A stretch of 64,000 nucleotides of DNA from G963667855 sp963667855 (GTDB taxonomy: Bacteria; Planctomycetota; Phycisphaerae; UBA1845). The position numbers and the translations under genes are program-made. The DNA is taken from assembly GCA_963667855.2 (NCBI GenBank), contig CAXXKI010000010.1, positions 248,001-312,000 on the forward strand. Reading direction: 5' to 3'. Under the pieces are notes generated by a model. That model made no database searches. It saw only the letters and a list, made by a program, of their open reading frames with translations, and had not been told where the DNA came from. Below, one piece after another: positions 1 through 9,934 of this stretch. Each line of letters starts with the position of its first letter. Positions within the stretch are counted from its first letter, which is position 1.

Positions 1-3000
1 CGTCGCAGGAACTCGCCAGACAGCAAGCACCTACACCGCATGCGTCAGATTCGCTGATCGTCAGGTCGTAAGAATTGATGCACGCGGGAGCAGGATAGGT
101 ATCAACCTGCATGTAGTAGGTACCCGGAAGCAGTACCACACCGTCCATCTCCAGGCTGGATGCGGTTGTACCAACACCCGCGATACAGGTTTCTCCCAAC
201 GGGCATTCGTCACTGATAGCTACACCTACGTAAGTTTCGGTAGCATCGATATTAACCTTGATACAGATATCTTCGGTAACGGTCAGCTCGTAGATGGCAT
301 CTTCGCCACCGTCGTAGTTGCCCATACAGGTCTCATCGTAGTCGTTGTAACGACCACAGGTGTAACCGTTGGTTTCCGCGTAAGCGACAACACCGGTAGT
401 ACCGATAGCGACGAAATCACCGGGGATTTCAACGGCCAGCGGCAAGGCGCACATGTCACCAACCTGCGGTTGCGGACACTCATTCGGAGTACAACCAGTT
501 CCGTCACCAGAGTAAGTACCGTTGCTGTTCATGCAGTCAAGGATATTAAGCTCTTCACAATTACCCTCGCGGAAACAGCAGGCACCGGTGCCACTAGAAC
601 AGGTGAATTCAAATGTGGTTAATCCACCACCTTCGGCTGCACCAGTATCACCAACCTGGAAGTAGTATGTGTTACCGGCTGTAATCGCGAACATCGCGGT
701 TTCGGTATTACCACTGGTGGTTCCACTGTTAGCACAGGCAACCTCAGTCAAAGCTCCGCAATCAGCACCTTCCCAAACAACCAGGACGGTGTTGTAGCCG
801 GTAGCGGCAACAGTCGCGAAACCAACGCAGTCTTCAGTCGCGGTATATACAAACCACGCATCGTTCTGCATTGTCGGATTGACACTGTACGGATCACAGG
901 ATGCGCCCGGACCGTCAGCAGTCATCTCGTCGTTGTCGAAACTCGCAATGTACGGGTTGGCATCGATGATTGTGCCGTTGGAGCACATTTCACCAACTAC
1001 CTGCGGACACGGAGTCGTGCAATCCAGACCTTCTGTCCAGACACCGCCCAGAGCGTCACAATCGACCTCTGTAATATCATCGGTGCAACCAGGCCACGGA
1101 TCTGTACAGCAGCGACCTGTCGGTAATTCGAACGTCTGGAAGGTCAGGCTGTAATCCGGAATGCAATCGGGTGCCGACCAGGTATCAACCTGAATGTAAT
1201 AGGTACCCGGTTCAAGGTGTACACCAATCGAAGACGGAACGGCTGAACTGTTGTAAGCAGCTTCACAATCCACATCGTCCGTCGGAGGACAGGTTGTGCC
1301 AATCGCAACACCTGCATAGGTGGTAAGGCCCGGATCGAGAATGATCTCGATGTCCATCGCCTCAGTTACGGTAAGTTCATACAGCTTATCTTCACCACTG
1401 TCATAGTAGTACAAGCAGTGAGTCGTTGCTGAATCATCGTAGTTATCGCCCATTCCGCAGTTGGTTTCACCACTAAGGACGTAAGGAAGATCACCTAACC
1501 CTAAGGAAATCTGGGCAGGATTGGCGCACTCGGCACCAGGCTGCGGACACTCGTTCGGATCGCAATCGGTACCGTAACCGGAGAACATTCCACCATTGCT
1601 GGTGCAGTCTTCTTCCAACGTTTCAGTACAGGAACCATCCGTCTGGCAGCAAGCGCCAAAGCAGGGGTTAGCCGGCTCACAGGTTGATCCGTCTCCCTGG
1701 TAAACGCCGCCCAGAACGTTCTCGCAGTAATCCTGCGTTACTATACCATTGGTACAAACCATACCAAGACAGCAGGCACCAGTTTCAGGTGCTTCAAGAA
1801 CGTTAACCGTGTAATCTTCGGTCTCGCCGTAGTTGCCGGATCCTGAATTACACGCATCGGTGCATGTACTGTACTTCTCCATTACCCGCATGCGGGTTTC
1901 GCCGAGAGGAGCAAGAACCGGAACAGTGATGTTCGCACTGACCGTCGTGCTTGCGCCGCTGCCGAGTTCATACATTTCATCGGTATCGTTAAAGACGTGA
2001 TCCTGGTTCCAGTCGATCCAGACCCGGGTACACTCGGTGTAAGTGCCCGACTCAAAAGTCACATTCACGGTGTAAGTCGTACCACGCTGAATGTCGACCT
2101 TCAATCCCGCATCTTCGGTGTAGTCACCATAGCTGCAAGATCCACCTTCTGGCCCGGTAGTGTTGATCATACCCGCGAACTCAACCGCGGTGATCCAGTC
2201 GTCATCCAGATCGCTAAAGCAAGGCTCGCAGTAAGGAACTTCGCAAGCAACGCCTGTCAACTCCAGAATATAATCGTTGGAGGTGCCACAGGGATATCCC
2301 TCAAAGACGTTATCTTCTGCAGTAGCACTTGTAACGATAACCCAGTAGGTACCGGCAGGCAGGCAGGGCGCAGCAGCCGTTGCGGGAACACAATCCGCCG
2401 AGTAAGCCTCAGCCTGACCCACAACATTTTCACAATCACCGCCGGTTACGATGAATACCGCACCCGGGAATTCCGAGGTAAGAGTTGCACTGAATTCTGT
2501 AGGCTCTGTAACTGTAATCTCATACCAGTCGGTATCACGACCGAGACCGGTACTGGTCACGTAAGTATTAATCGAACCGAAGATTACATCATTAAGAGCA
2601 ATCGTACCAAGCTCGGCAGGATCGGCGTTGCAACCGGAGTTGGTGTCTTCACCACAGGCATCCGGTTCATCGATCGCACCGGCGGGCTTGGTCAGCTCGC
2701 ACGGCTGCGGGCAGGTGTCAACGCCACAAGTGGTGGCATCACCCAGGTAAGTGAGATGCGGACCATCACAGAGACCTTCCGCTACCTCTTCACAACCACC
2801 AGTGGCCGCATTACAGCAGGCACCAGTAGCTCCCACTTCACGATAATACGCCATTGTGAATGTGTCTGTGGCATCACCCGAACAAGTATGAGAACCGTAT
2901 GAGTTATACGGAGCTAATACCACGTAGTAGGTACCGGCAGCCGGACATGTCCAGGTGAAGTCCAATGCGTTGTAGTTGCAAGTACTTGATCCATCAACAC

Positions 3001-3628
3001 CAGCGAGAATCGCGCAGGATCCATCAAGGATCTTGATGTCCAAGTCACTAGAGGCCGTCCCCTCCGTACAGAGGTCGAAGTGGTACGTATCACCAGCAAT
3101 ACCGGTGAAGCTGGCATACCACTTTCCATCGACCGAACAATCTGCACTGATCGACTCGCCCCAGGCAGTCGTACCAGGAAGACCCAGATCAGCATAAGGC
3201 GCACCGCATGCACCACACGCATCCTTGGAAGCGGTACGGAAAACCGCCGGAGTCGCCGCCAGACGATCACGGAATTCGCCGGCCGCAGCTATCTCCTTGA
3301 TCTTGGCGATTTCCTCAGCGGACATTCCATCAAAGTCATGCTGTTCAACAGCTACGACCTGTGGTTTGACAGCCCGCGAATTGATTGCGGTCGGCTCCAT
3401 TGCCGCCGCTGCAACGTCGTGCTGAATGGCTTCGGCTTCAGTCACGGTAATTACCGCGTTTTTATCAGCCTTTGCCTCACCACGAACCTGCAACTGTTGG
3501 GCAGGCCTGTCCTTAATCTTGACCTTGCCTTTAGTCCGTGCTTCGTGTTGTGGCTGAGCGCCAGCCAGCAACACGCTGGTACACAGAAGCATCGCTCCTG
3601 CTGCACACGCTAGTTTTTTCCAAACCAT
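1..3628 (-). CDS. Large secreted Cys-rich repeat protein with pre-peptidase-like domains (3' end beyond window)
   Basis: An uninterrupted reading frame starts at ATG 3628, preceded by a GAGGAGG ribosome site at 3633-3640, and is still open at base 1, so at least 1209 residues are present. Residues 1-24 form a Sec signal peptide (KKLACAAGAMLLCTSVLLAG). After a linker, beta-rich domains resembling bacterial pre-peptidase C-terminal domains recur, with phrases such as GTYYVVLAPY and GTYYMQVDTY. They alternate with Cys-rich modules of the form GACC-x-GGC-x-C-x-YLGD-x-TTC-x-CPQP. Modules lie at about residues 269-312, 615-655, 654-700, 833-881 and 1012-1061, and a sixth starts at the window edge. 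The gene is probably a surface or adhesin-like protein. No catalytic motif is visible. The C-terminus, where a dockerin or sorting tail might sit, is not in view. Confidence 0.85.
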   Translation of the reverse strand, partial: MVWKKLACAAGAMLLCTSVLLAGAQPQHEARTKGKVKIKDRPAQQLQVRGEAKADKNAVITVTEAEAIQHDVAAAAMEPTAINSRAVKPQVVAVEQHDFDGMSAEEIAKIKEIAAAGEFRDRLAATPAVFRTASKDACGACGAPYADLGLPGTTAWGESISADCSVDGKWYASFTGIAGDTYHFDLCTEGTASSDLDIKILDGSCAILAGVDGSSTCNYNALDFTWTCPAAGTYYVVLAPYNSYGSHTCSGDATDTFTMAYYREVGATGACCNAATGGCEEVAEGLCDGPHLTYLGDATTCGVDTCPQPCELTKPAGAIDEPDACGEDTNSGCNADPAELGTIALNDVIFGSINTYVTSTGLGRDTDWYEITVTEPTEFSATLTSEFPGAVFIVTGGDCENVVGQAEAYSADCVPATAAAPCLPAGTYWVIVTSATAEDNVFEGYPCGTSNDYILELTGVACEVPYCEPCFSDLDDDWITAVEFAGMINTTGPEGGSCSYGDYTEDAGLKVDIQRGTTYTVNVTFESGTYTECTRVWIDWNQDHVFNDTDEMYELGSGASTTVSANITVPVLAPLGETRMRVMEKYSTCTDACNSGSGNYGETEDYTVNVLEAPETGACCLGMVCTNGIVTQDYCENVLGGVYQGDGSTCEPANPCFGACCQTDGSCTETLEEDCTSNGGMFSGYGTDCDPNECPQPGAECANPAQISLGLGDLPYVLSGETNCGMGDNYDDSATTHCLYYYDSGEDKLYELTVTEAMDIEIILDPGLTTYAGVAIGTTCPPTDDVDCEAAYNSSAVPSSIGVHLEPGTYYIQVDTWSAPDCIPDYSLTFQTFELPTGRCCTDPWPGCTDDITEVDCDALGGVWTEGLDCTTPCPQVVGEMCSNGTIIDANPYIASFDNDEMTADGPGASCDPYSVNPTMQNDAWFVYTATEDCVGFATVAATGYNTVLVVWEGADCGALTEVACANSGTTSGNTETAMFAITAGNTYYFQVGDTGAAEGGGLTTFEFTCSSGTGACCFREGNCEELNILDCMNSNGTYSGDGTGCTPNECPQPQVGDMCALPLAVEIPGDFVAIGTTGVVAYAETNGYTCGRYNDYDETCMGNYDGGEDAIYELTVTEDICIKVNIDATETYVGVAISDECPLGETCIAGVGTTASSLEMDGVVLLPGTYYMQVDTYPAPACINSYDLTISESDACGVGACCLASSCD

Positions 3629-4259
3629 TTCGCGCCTCCTCTAATAGACTACACGAATCCTGTGCCCATTCAGAACATTCACCTCGTTTACGTGCGAATA
3701 ATCCTCCTGAACGGCTTGTTTCCCAATAAACAATTACAAAGAGAACCTAAACTCACAATAAATCCCAAAACTAACCGTTTATTACGTTTGTCACTTCTTT
3801 TTCTCTATTAAGATAAACCCTAACCGTCCGAAAACATTTGTTCGTTCCCAGGCTAACTCAATCGCGTGTTTCTGTATGGAATTCTTCTTTCCGCCTGTGT
3901 TCAATGCTTCCGACTCCTCGCTTTCTACACATCGCAACGAGACTTGAGGTCAGGACCGGTTGGTTAAAACCAAAACCAGATTCCGGCCATCTACGCTCTT
4001 CCTCTTTCCCTTTTCGAAACTTCACAAAGCCCTAAGTCAAAACAACGCGAACACATATACCTGTCCACATCGTGTCTACTGCAACCAAGAACTCACGCAC
4101 GTTCACGTCATTACAATGATCCGCCGTAACCCGCGAACCACCCTCCTAGCTGCCCAGTTTGACGCAATTAGGACATGAATTGCAAGCATCTCTAAGAAAA
4201 ACCTGGAACTTCTAATAATAACAAAGAATTAGCATTAAAGTTATCGGTCCGTAAAATCG
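3629..4259. other. AT-rich intergenic region, no gene seen
   Basis: This 631-bp gap lies between the 3' end of the AraC-type gene and the start of the large Cys-rich gene, both on the minus strand. It should hold the promoter of the Cys-rich gene. I see no convincing -35/-10 pair, hairpin terminator, tRNA or small gene. The short open frames here lack ribosome sites and protein-like composition. Confidence 0.5.
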
Positions 4260-5156
4260 CTACCGCCCACCCATATTACGGCGATATTCGCTGGGCGTTA
4301 CTCCGGTATGCTCCCGAAATACTTCGCTGAACCAATCTGCGTTTCCGTGCCCACTCTCATGAGCAACCTTTTTTATCTGCCAGTTACTGTTCATCAGCAG
4401 CTTCTTGCTCAATTCAATCCTGTGAGCGGCTATATACCGACTCATCCACACCCCCACCTGCTCCGAAAAAAGATGAGCCAGATATGTCGAATTAATACCC
4501 AACTCTTGAGCGATCCGGGCAACATTCATACGAGGATCAGAGGCGTTTTCCTCGATGTACTTCAAAGCGCATCGAACCTGCGGATGACAATCCGCAAAAG
4601 GAATAGCGATTGGGGAACCAACAGTAGAATCTTCAGAAGCTGATTCAATCTGCACCTTCTGCGGACTAAGGCGGGAAAAGAACGCGTCATGCCGGGCCAG
4701 AAGGTTTTCAATGAGGATGTCCAGAATCTCGACCTTCCGGTCAAAATCTTCCACAGACAACTCGCCGGACGCCACAACCTTACATACCTCAGCACGGCAT
4801 CGTTTTCGATCAACAAGAGCTACCGCACACCACTTACCCGTTTCGCACTTATGCCAGTGAACCTTTCGATGGCGGTACAACTCTGCAGTATGGATTTGCT
4901 TCTCGTCCTGACAACAGTCAACAACTTCACACCCGGCACAATCGGGATGCTGCAACCGCGATGTGCCGCGACGATCTTTTCTGTTCGCCAGCGCATCTAT
5001 GCCGGCCGTAACCACTGTCAGACCTGTCAAGCGGTAGTATCGCTTAACTAACAGCTCATCCAACATTTCCTCTGGCTTCAGACGGTCACCGACATTCCTG
5101 GCATCAGACCAGATCGAAACTCTTTTTTGACCTTCTGCGGGTATTTCGCTCTTCAC
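4260..5156 (-). CDS. AraC-family transcriptional regulator with Cys-rich PocR-like sensory domain
   Basis: The protein has 298 residues. The C-terminal third (about residues 195-298) is a typical double helix-turn-helix AraC domain: MNVARIAQELGINSTYLAHL is the first helix-turn-helix, and the second ends in the usual F-x-x-x-x-G-V-T-P-S-E-Y-R signature (FREHTGVTPSEYR). The N-terminal part holds cysteines and histidines (HPDCAGCEVVDCC, then HKCETGKWC and RCRAEVC) in a spacing like the PocR ligand-binding domain, which is inference. The start is uncertain: the longest frame begins at a GTG at 5156 without a ribosome site, and ATG 5066 follows GAGGAA closely. It likely acts as a cytoplasmic DNA-binding regulator. 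Its target is not evident, because the next downstream gene is 630 bp away. Confidence 0.85.
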   Translation of the reverse strand: MKSEIPAEGQKRVSIWSDARNVGDRLKPEEMLDELLVKRYYRLTGLTVVTAGIDALANRKDRRGTSRLQHPDCAGCEVVDCCQDEKQIHTAELYRHRKVHWHKCETGKWCAVALVDRKRCRAEVCKVVASGELSVEDFDRKVEILDILIENLLARHDAFFSRLSPQKVQIESASEDSTVGSPIAIPFADCHPQVRCALKYIEENASDPRMNVARIAQELGINSTYLAHLFSEQVGVWMSRYIAAHRIELSKKLLMNSNWQIKKVAHESGHGNADWFSEVFREHTGVTPSEYRRNMGGR

Positions 5157-5639
5157 GGCAACAAGACAATCTCATCCAAAGATGAGCCCCTCCAAACCTG
5201 CTTTCCGAATAAATGCCTGCATGCACATCCTTCTCTAACAACCAACTGGCATTCCCTAAGACCTGACTATAAGCGTTTGCTAAAACAAAGCGAACACATT
5301 TTCGACACACTTCCCAGATTTTTCGCTGCTAAACGCCAGACAACGCCCGATAACCATTGCAGGAACCCGAAAAACAACCGTCGACTTATCATAAGACAAT
5401 AGCGTCATGACAAGAATCCGTCTCTTCTCCATTGGATTAATGGAAAAGACAGCCTGGATTATTCAAAGGAAATATCGCCGGCAGAATGCCCGTAATATGT
5501 CAGGCGGGCTCGTCTGCTGCGCGCAGATTCACCCTTCCCGTTTTCGGCGAGCGCGAAAACCGATCGTCCGTTCTATCGAAGTGTAAAAATCAGGGGAAAA
5601 CAGGCGCAATAACAACTATAATGGTTTAAGCAATACTTT
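5157..5639. other. Intergenic region, no gene seen
   Basis: The stretch holds the upstream region of the AraC-type gene and the 3' flank of the pilin gene. An imperfect hairpin (CGTTTTCGGCGAGCGCGAAAACCG without its terminal bases) lies near 5538-5561, but no T-run follows on either strand. I see no RNA gene or credible small coding frame. Confidence 0.4.
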
Positions 5640-5828
5640 TTAACTCGTCCCCATATCGGACACCTGATCCCCCAATTCGCTGAACTTTGCGCTCAAGGCG
5701 TCTTCAAAAACCCGTGCGGAAACTACGATACTTAAGGCAATCAAGGTTACGGCAACAGCGTATTCCGTCGCCGTCGCACCATCTTCACTCCATAACCACT
5801 CCTTCGCTCTCTTCAATAAAATAGCCAT
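5640..5828 (-). CDS. Flp/Fap-type pilin subunit
   Basis: I chose ATG 5828, giving 62 residues, because GGGAGTG lies 6-7 bases upstream and Flp pilins are normally 50-70 residues. A longer in-frame extension to 6023 lacks pilin features. The sequence MAILLKRAKEWLWSEDGATA is followed by TEYAVAVTLIALSIVV, matching the Flp pattern: a short basic leader, then DxGATAxEY, then a single hydrophobic helix. Cleavage by a TadV-type prepilin peptidase would be expected before the hydrophobic helix. No tad or cpa assembly genes are nearby, so in this window it is an orphan; the machinery must be elsewhere or absent. Confidence 0.75.
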   Translation of the reverse strand: MAILLKRAKEWLWSEDGATATEYAVAVTLIALSIVVSARVFEDALSAKFSELGDQVSDMGTS

Positions 5829-6310
5829 GACACCACTCCCTGGGTCGTTGATACTGCGATCATCCGACAATCCACAATTCACCAGAAGGACCGATCCTTC
5901 AGCCACTTCCAAACCCCAGACACCGTAAAACCAAATCAATAAGGAACCGAATATCCGTCTCCAGTTCACCATACGTATTGAATAATCCCCGCGCACACAA
6001 AAACCGCCGATACGTTCCTTCAAATACCGGCAGCGATTCGCTGAATCGGAGCAGTTAGAACAATTCCGTGTTCTATCCAGCCTTTGATAAACCTATGAAA
6101 CAAAACCGCTTGAAGCAAGATAATGTGCGCCGCGGTACTCAAAACAAGGTCAATCCGGATTGCCGATAAATGGCCATCCAGGTTATTGAACATTTACATA
6201 CCGCAAGAAGATACTTCACCCGATAAGCTTATCGCACCTTCCTGGTTATGGGCCGATCAAGAATTAACAAGGAGAAATAGAAACCATGCAGCGTTAACTC
6301 TGCAGAGCAT

Positions 6311-7510
6311 TTAGAAAAGAATTGAGCGGAACGAAGGGCTGGCGAGTTTGGGTACACCGATGGACCTGGTTCGCGAACGGTGGTTAGCGGATTCTGTCCA
6401 CAGAGCAGTCAAAGCCGCCCTGAATTTTTCCTCAGTAAACATCTCCTCTACCCGCTCTCTTGCGGACAATCCCAGGCGAATCCTGAGGAAGTTATCCCCC
6501 AAAAGCCTTTTTAAAGCCCGGGTCATTTCCAGCGTGTCTGCCGGATCAACAACAATCGCTTCCCGGCCATCTCGGACCATCTCCGGTATGGCCCCCACTT
6601 TCGTCACTATCGCGGGCAACCCCGAACGCATCGCCTCCAGCAGAGCCAGGGGCATCCCCTCCGCCCTGCTTGGCAAAACAAACACGTCTGCCCTGGACAT
6701 CAGACCGGCAATATCCTCTTGAGACAGCGATCCGGTAAACTCGACATTCGGCGCTATCCCCAGGCAGCAGGCCAGTTCCCGCAAACGAATCCGCCTTGCC
6801 TTTTCCCCATCACCAACAATAGTCAGAGAATATTGCCGCCGAACATCCGTCGGCAGAGCAGCATACGCCACCAGCAGATCCTCGGGCCTTTTCGTCTCGG
6901 ACAAATCGCCAACAAACAGAACCCCGCCACCGCGACTGTCCTGCTCCCCGCTATCCCCCCGCGGCGAATCCACCGCATTGGGTATAACCGATAATTTCAA
7001 ACCGGCTACCTGTTGGGTCAGGTTTGTCCGCCACCGATCACTCAGAACGATTACCCGAGCTGCTTTACGCAATTCACCAGCCACCACCCTTTTCCGCAAT
7101 CCCTTCAGCGAGGCCAGGAACTCCGCGAAGAGCCCCCCGTGTACGTGTAATAAATAGGGATAACGCAATAACCGGCAAGTCATCGTATCCAGAATCGTGC
7201 GGTTAAACGTCGAATAACTGCAAGTGTGGATGTGCACGATGTCCGGCTTATGAATCCTTAGAGCCCGTACCAGCCTGCGCCACCTCCTCCAGTGAGATAC
7301 GCAAGCTGCCCAAAGACTTCGCTCTTCCGGAGTATCCTTGGCCGTCTCGCATGTGGATATATCAAACTTCGATGGATCGAAACCTTCACAGGTCATCCGC
7401 GAAACCCGGGCCAAACCGCCCGGCGCATTCAACGGGCCCACTATCAGCACCCGTACGCGATCAACCAGATCAGAATTCCTGCCAACCTTTTCCTTTGAAG
7501 ACTGACTCAT
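6311..7510 (-). CDS. Glycosyltransferase family 4
   Basis: The protein has 399 residues with the GT-B fold pattern of family 4. The N-terminal Rossmann strand is VRVLIVGPLNAPGGLARV, and there is a central DIVHIHT segment. The C-terminal donor-binding half carries RADVFVLPSRAEGMPLALLE at about residues 275-293, containing the E-x7-E motif. These enzymes are retaining, cytoplasmic or membrane-associated, and move a sugar from a nucleotide-sugar donor. The acceptor cannot be read from sequence. The gene stands alone on the minus strand, divergent from the MFS/reductase pair, which itself ends in an RmlD-like enzyme, so a cell-surface polysaccharide role is plausible but inferred. Confidence 0.9.
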   Translation of the reverse strand: MSQSSKEKVGRNSDLVDRVRVLIVGPLNAPGGLARVSRMTCEGFDPSKFDISTCETAKDTPEERSLWAACVSHWRRWRRLVRALRIHKPDIVHIHTCSYSTFNRTILDTMTCRLLRYPYLLHVHGGLFAEFLASLKGLRKRVVAGELRKAARVIVLSDRWRTNLTQQVAGLKLSVIPNAVDSPRGDSGEQDSRGGGVLFVGDLSETKRPEDLLVAYAALPTDVRRQYSLTIVGDGEKARRIRLRELACCLGIAPNVEFTGSLSQEDIAGLMSRADVFVLPSRAEGMPLALLEAMRSGLPAIVTKVGAIPEMVRDGREAIVVDPADTLEMTRALKRLLGDNFLRIRLGLSARERVEEMFTEEKFRAALTALWTESANHRSRTRSIGVPKLASPSFRSILF

Positions 7511-7790
7511 TCAATCGCCATACCCAACTTGCTCTATACGACCGAAAACCGGATCGTTCCATCATTCACTATCGGCTCTTGAGCACCAAAACCTACACGC
7601 TCGCCCGCATCCTTTTTACCCCCTTACCAGTATCATTAATGGCGATACGCAACCCAATGCCCTTCAATTCGCCACGTCCAGCCACTAAACGCCGATACGC
7701 GAAGCATGTTTTCAGCAAGTCGTTACAATACCCCGTTTGAAAAATACGCCCGGTCAGCTTACCGACCGCAGTCAGAAACGGATTTACCTG

Positions 7791-9020
7791 ATGAACCGCA
7801 GTGAATACTCAATATTGGCGGTGACCTCTACCGGACACATCATCTGCCATTGGTGCATGCTTGTCGTAACCGGCCTGCTGCTCACTTTAAGAACCGAATT
7901 CAACCTCTCGGAGTCTCAGGTAACAGACCTCCCCTGGCTTGGCTACGTCCTGATGGGCATGGGAGCAATACCGGCCGGTTTCCTCGCGGATAAATTCGGG
8001 CCCAAAAAGATTCTACTCCTGTACTTCCTGTTAACCTCAACCGCCTGCGCATGCGTATCTGTCGCCTCTACCGCCAAAGCATTGGGAGCGGGGCTCACCT
8101 TCCTCGGAGCAGCCGTCAGCTTGTACCACCCTTCTGGTTTGTCGCTCATCTCCCAGGGCATAAGACACAAAGGAAAGGCCCTCGGAGTTCACGGACTCGC
8201 CGGCTCCCTTGGCTTGATAGGAAGCTCACTGGGAGCCTGGGCACTGGCTCTGGGAAACTGGCGATATGCTTACATGTTTCTTGCGGCTGTCACCTTATTG
8301 GCGGCAGTCACCCTGTTTTTTCTCCCCATTGAGATAAAACCAACTCCAGCTTCGCACAAGCCTGCAGGCAATTCCCAAGCCGGCAAACGAAACAATTCGC
8401 TGCTGCGCTTGATTATACTTTTATACCTGGCGATGATGCTTGGCGGTTTCAACTATCGGGCACTCACTACCGCCCTGCCCACATTCCTGGCCGGAGTCAT
8501 GGGAGAAGGCGTGAGTCCCTCTCACCTGGCCGCCGTACTCCTGGCGGTATTTCTATCCGGAGGCATGGGGCAATTACTTGTCGGCAGGAAAGCCGATAAA
8601 ACCAATCCGGTGAAATTGTACGTAACCATGGTCGGAGCGACTATTCCCATAGCCGTGCTTTTATGCCTTGCCGGCAATTGGGGCACTGTCGCTTTCTTAC
8701 CGGCAATCGCCCTGGCGTTTCTGCAATTGGGAACCCAGCCAGTGGAAAACCTGCTTATTGCCCAGAACACGCCGGCCAGTCGCCGGAGCATGTCTTATGG
8801 ATTCAAGTTTTTCCTGACCTTCGGGATAGGCGCAACCGGAACCAAGGTCGTGGGCATTATCTGGGAACATACCGGGACACACAGATGGACTTTCCTGGTT
8901 ATTGCCGGAGTGGCCGCAATAGTTACCTGCCTTGTTCTCGCTCTGGTCAAAGTCGTGAATTACCAATCATCACCAACCGATATGTCAAACTCTGGGGTTA
9001 TCAAGGAAAATGCAAAATAA
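7791..9020 (+). CDS. Major facilitator superfamily transporter
   Basis: From ATG 7791 the protein has 409 residues. A TTG 54 bases upstream would add a polar tail with no ribosome site. About twelve hydrophobic segments are visible. The loop between helices 2 and 3 contains the MFS signature GFLADKFGPKK, and the helix 8-9 loop has a weaker copy (GQLLVGRKADKTNP). It is an inner-membrane secondary transporter; its substrate is not identifiable. The 3' end overlaps the next gene by 11 bp, so the two are probably one operon and translationally coupled. The overall profile (SLYHPSGLSLIS near helix 4) resembles the fosmidomycin-resistance type of MFS proteins. Confidence 0.85.
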   Translation: MNRSEYSILAVTSTGHIICHWCMLVVTGLLLTLRTEFNLSESQVTDLPWLGYVLMGMGAIPAGFLADKFGPKKILLLYFLLTSTACACVSVASTAKALGAGLTFLGAAVSLYHPSGLSLISQGIRHKGKALGVHGLAGSLGLIGSSLGAWALALGNWRYAYMFLAAVTLLAAVTLFFLPIEIKPTPASHKPAGNSQAGKRNNSLLRLIILLYLAMMLGGFNYRALTTALPTFLAGVMGEGVSPSHLAAVLLAVFLSGGMGQLLVGRKADKTNPVKLYVTMVGATIPIAVLLCLAGNWGTVAFLPAIALAFLQLGTQPVENLLIAQNTPASRRSMSYGFKFFLTFGIGATGTKVVGIIWEHTGTHRWTFLVIAGVAAIVTCLVLALVKVVNYQSSPTDMSNSGVIKENAK

Positions 9021-9900
9021 GAAAAGATGGCTCATAACCGGCGCCACCGGACAGCTCGGCGGTCACATTCTTCGCCATCTGTCACTGCGTAGCGACAACC
9101 AGGAAATCCTGGCCATCAGCCGCAGTCCGCTAAGCGCAGATTTTCCGGCCAGCCGCATAATAGACCTGGTAGAAAAAGACAAGCTGGCAAACTGTATCGC
9201 CGAATACAAACCGACACACATCATCCACACGGGAGCGATTACCGCCGTCAATGAGGCATACACCAATCCCAAACTTGCGGAAAAAATAAACGTTGACGCC
9301 ACCAGGATTATCGCCGAATCCCGAAACCCGCGAGATTGCCGAATGGCATTTACCTCCACCGACATGGTTTTCGACGGCAGCTCTCCGCCCTATAGTGAGG
9401 ATTCCTCCCCCGCACCGCTCAGTCAATACGGCAAATCCAAATTAATGGCGGAACGAACTCTGGAAAGCATGCCCAACACGCTGACCGTCCGGCTTCCTTT
9501 GATGTATGGATTCGCGGCAACCGGCCGATTGACCACTTTTGCCAGCCAGATCCAGAATCTCAAGGAAGGTAAACCCCAAAACCTGTTTACCGATGAGTTC
9601 CGTACGCCGATCTGGCTGTCCGATGCGGCCGCCGCCCTGATTGCCCTTGCCACAAGTGAGATTACCGGAATTCTCCATCTGGGAGGTGCGCAGCGATTGT
9701 CACGTTTCGATATGCTTACCGAATGCGCCCGTATCCTTGAAGTGCAATCACCGGTATTCGTTGAAACATCGCGACTTTCTGTTGAAAGTCCCGAACCCCG
9801 CCCGGAAGACCTCTCCCTGGACAGTAGTCGTTTCCTCAAACTCATGCCGGAATTAGCCCCCGGTCCCATCCGCCGCGAAGTGTTTGAAGGTAAATGCTGA
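9010..9900 (+). CDS. NAD(P)-dependent sugar epimerase/reductase, RmlD-like extended SDR
   Basis: The protein has 296 residues. The nucleotide-binding motif GATGQLGG is at residues 10-17, and the catalytic Y-x3-K is YGKSK at 140-144, within the context SQYGKSKLMAERTL typical of RmlD (dTDP-4-dehydrorhamnose reductase). STDMVFDG also matches that family's STDYVFDG. Length agrees with the family. It begins inside the 3' end of the MFS gene, preceded by AAGGA. No rmlA, rmlB or rmlC lies nearby, so the precise sugar is unknown; a methionine adenosyltransferase beta-like or general epimerase function is an alternative. Confidence 0.85.
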   Translation: MQNKKRWLITGATGQLGGHILRHLSLRSDNQEILAISRSPLSADFPASRIIDLVEKDKLANCIAEYKPTHIIHTGAITAVNEAYTNPKLAEKINVDATRIIAESRNPRDCRMAFTSTDMVFDGSSPPYSEDSSPAPLSQYGKSKLMAERTLESMPNTLTVRLPLMYGFAATGRLTTFASQIQNLKEGKPQNLFTDEFRTPIWLSDAAAALIALATSEITGILHLGGAQRLSRFDMLTECARILEVQSPVFVETSRLSVESPEPRPEDLSLDSSRFLKLMPELAPGPIRREVFEGKC

Positions 9901-9934
9901 CCATCTCACACTTCGCAGCGGACGCCCGGAATCT

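Noticed and set aside
1997..2902. A 301-codon open frame on the plus strand
   Set aside because: It lies antisense to the Cys-rich secreted protein, whose frame is longer and has clear domains, a signal peptide and a ribosome site; the plus frame has no recognisable features.
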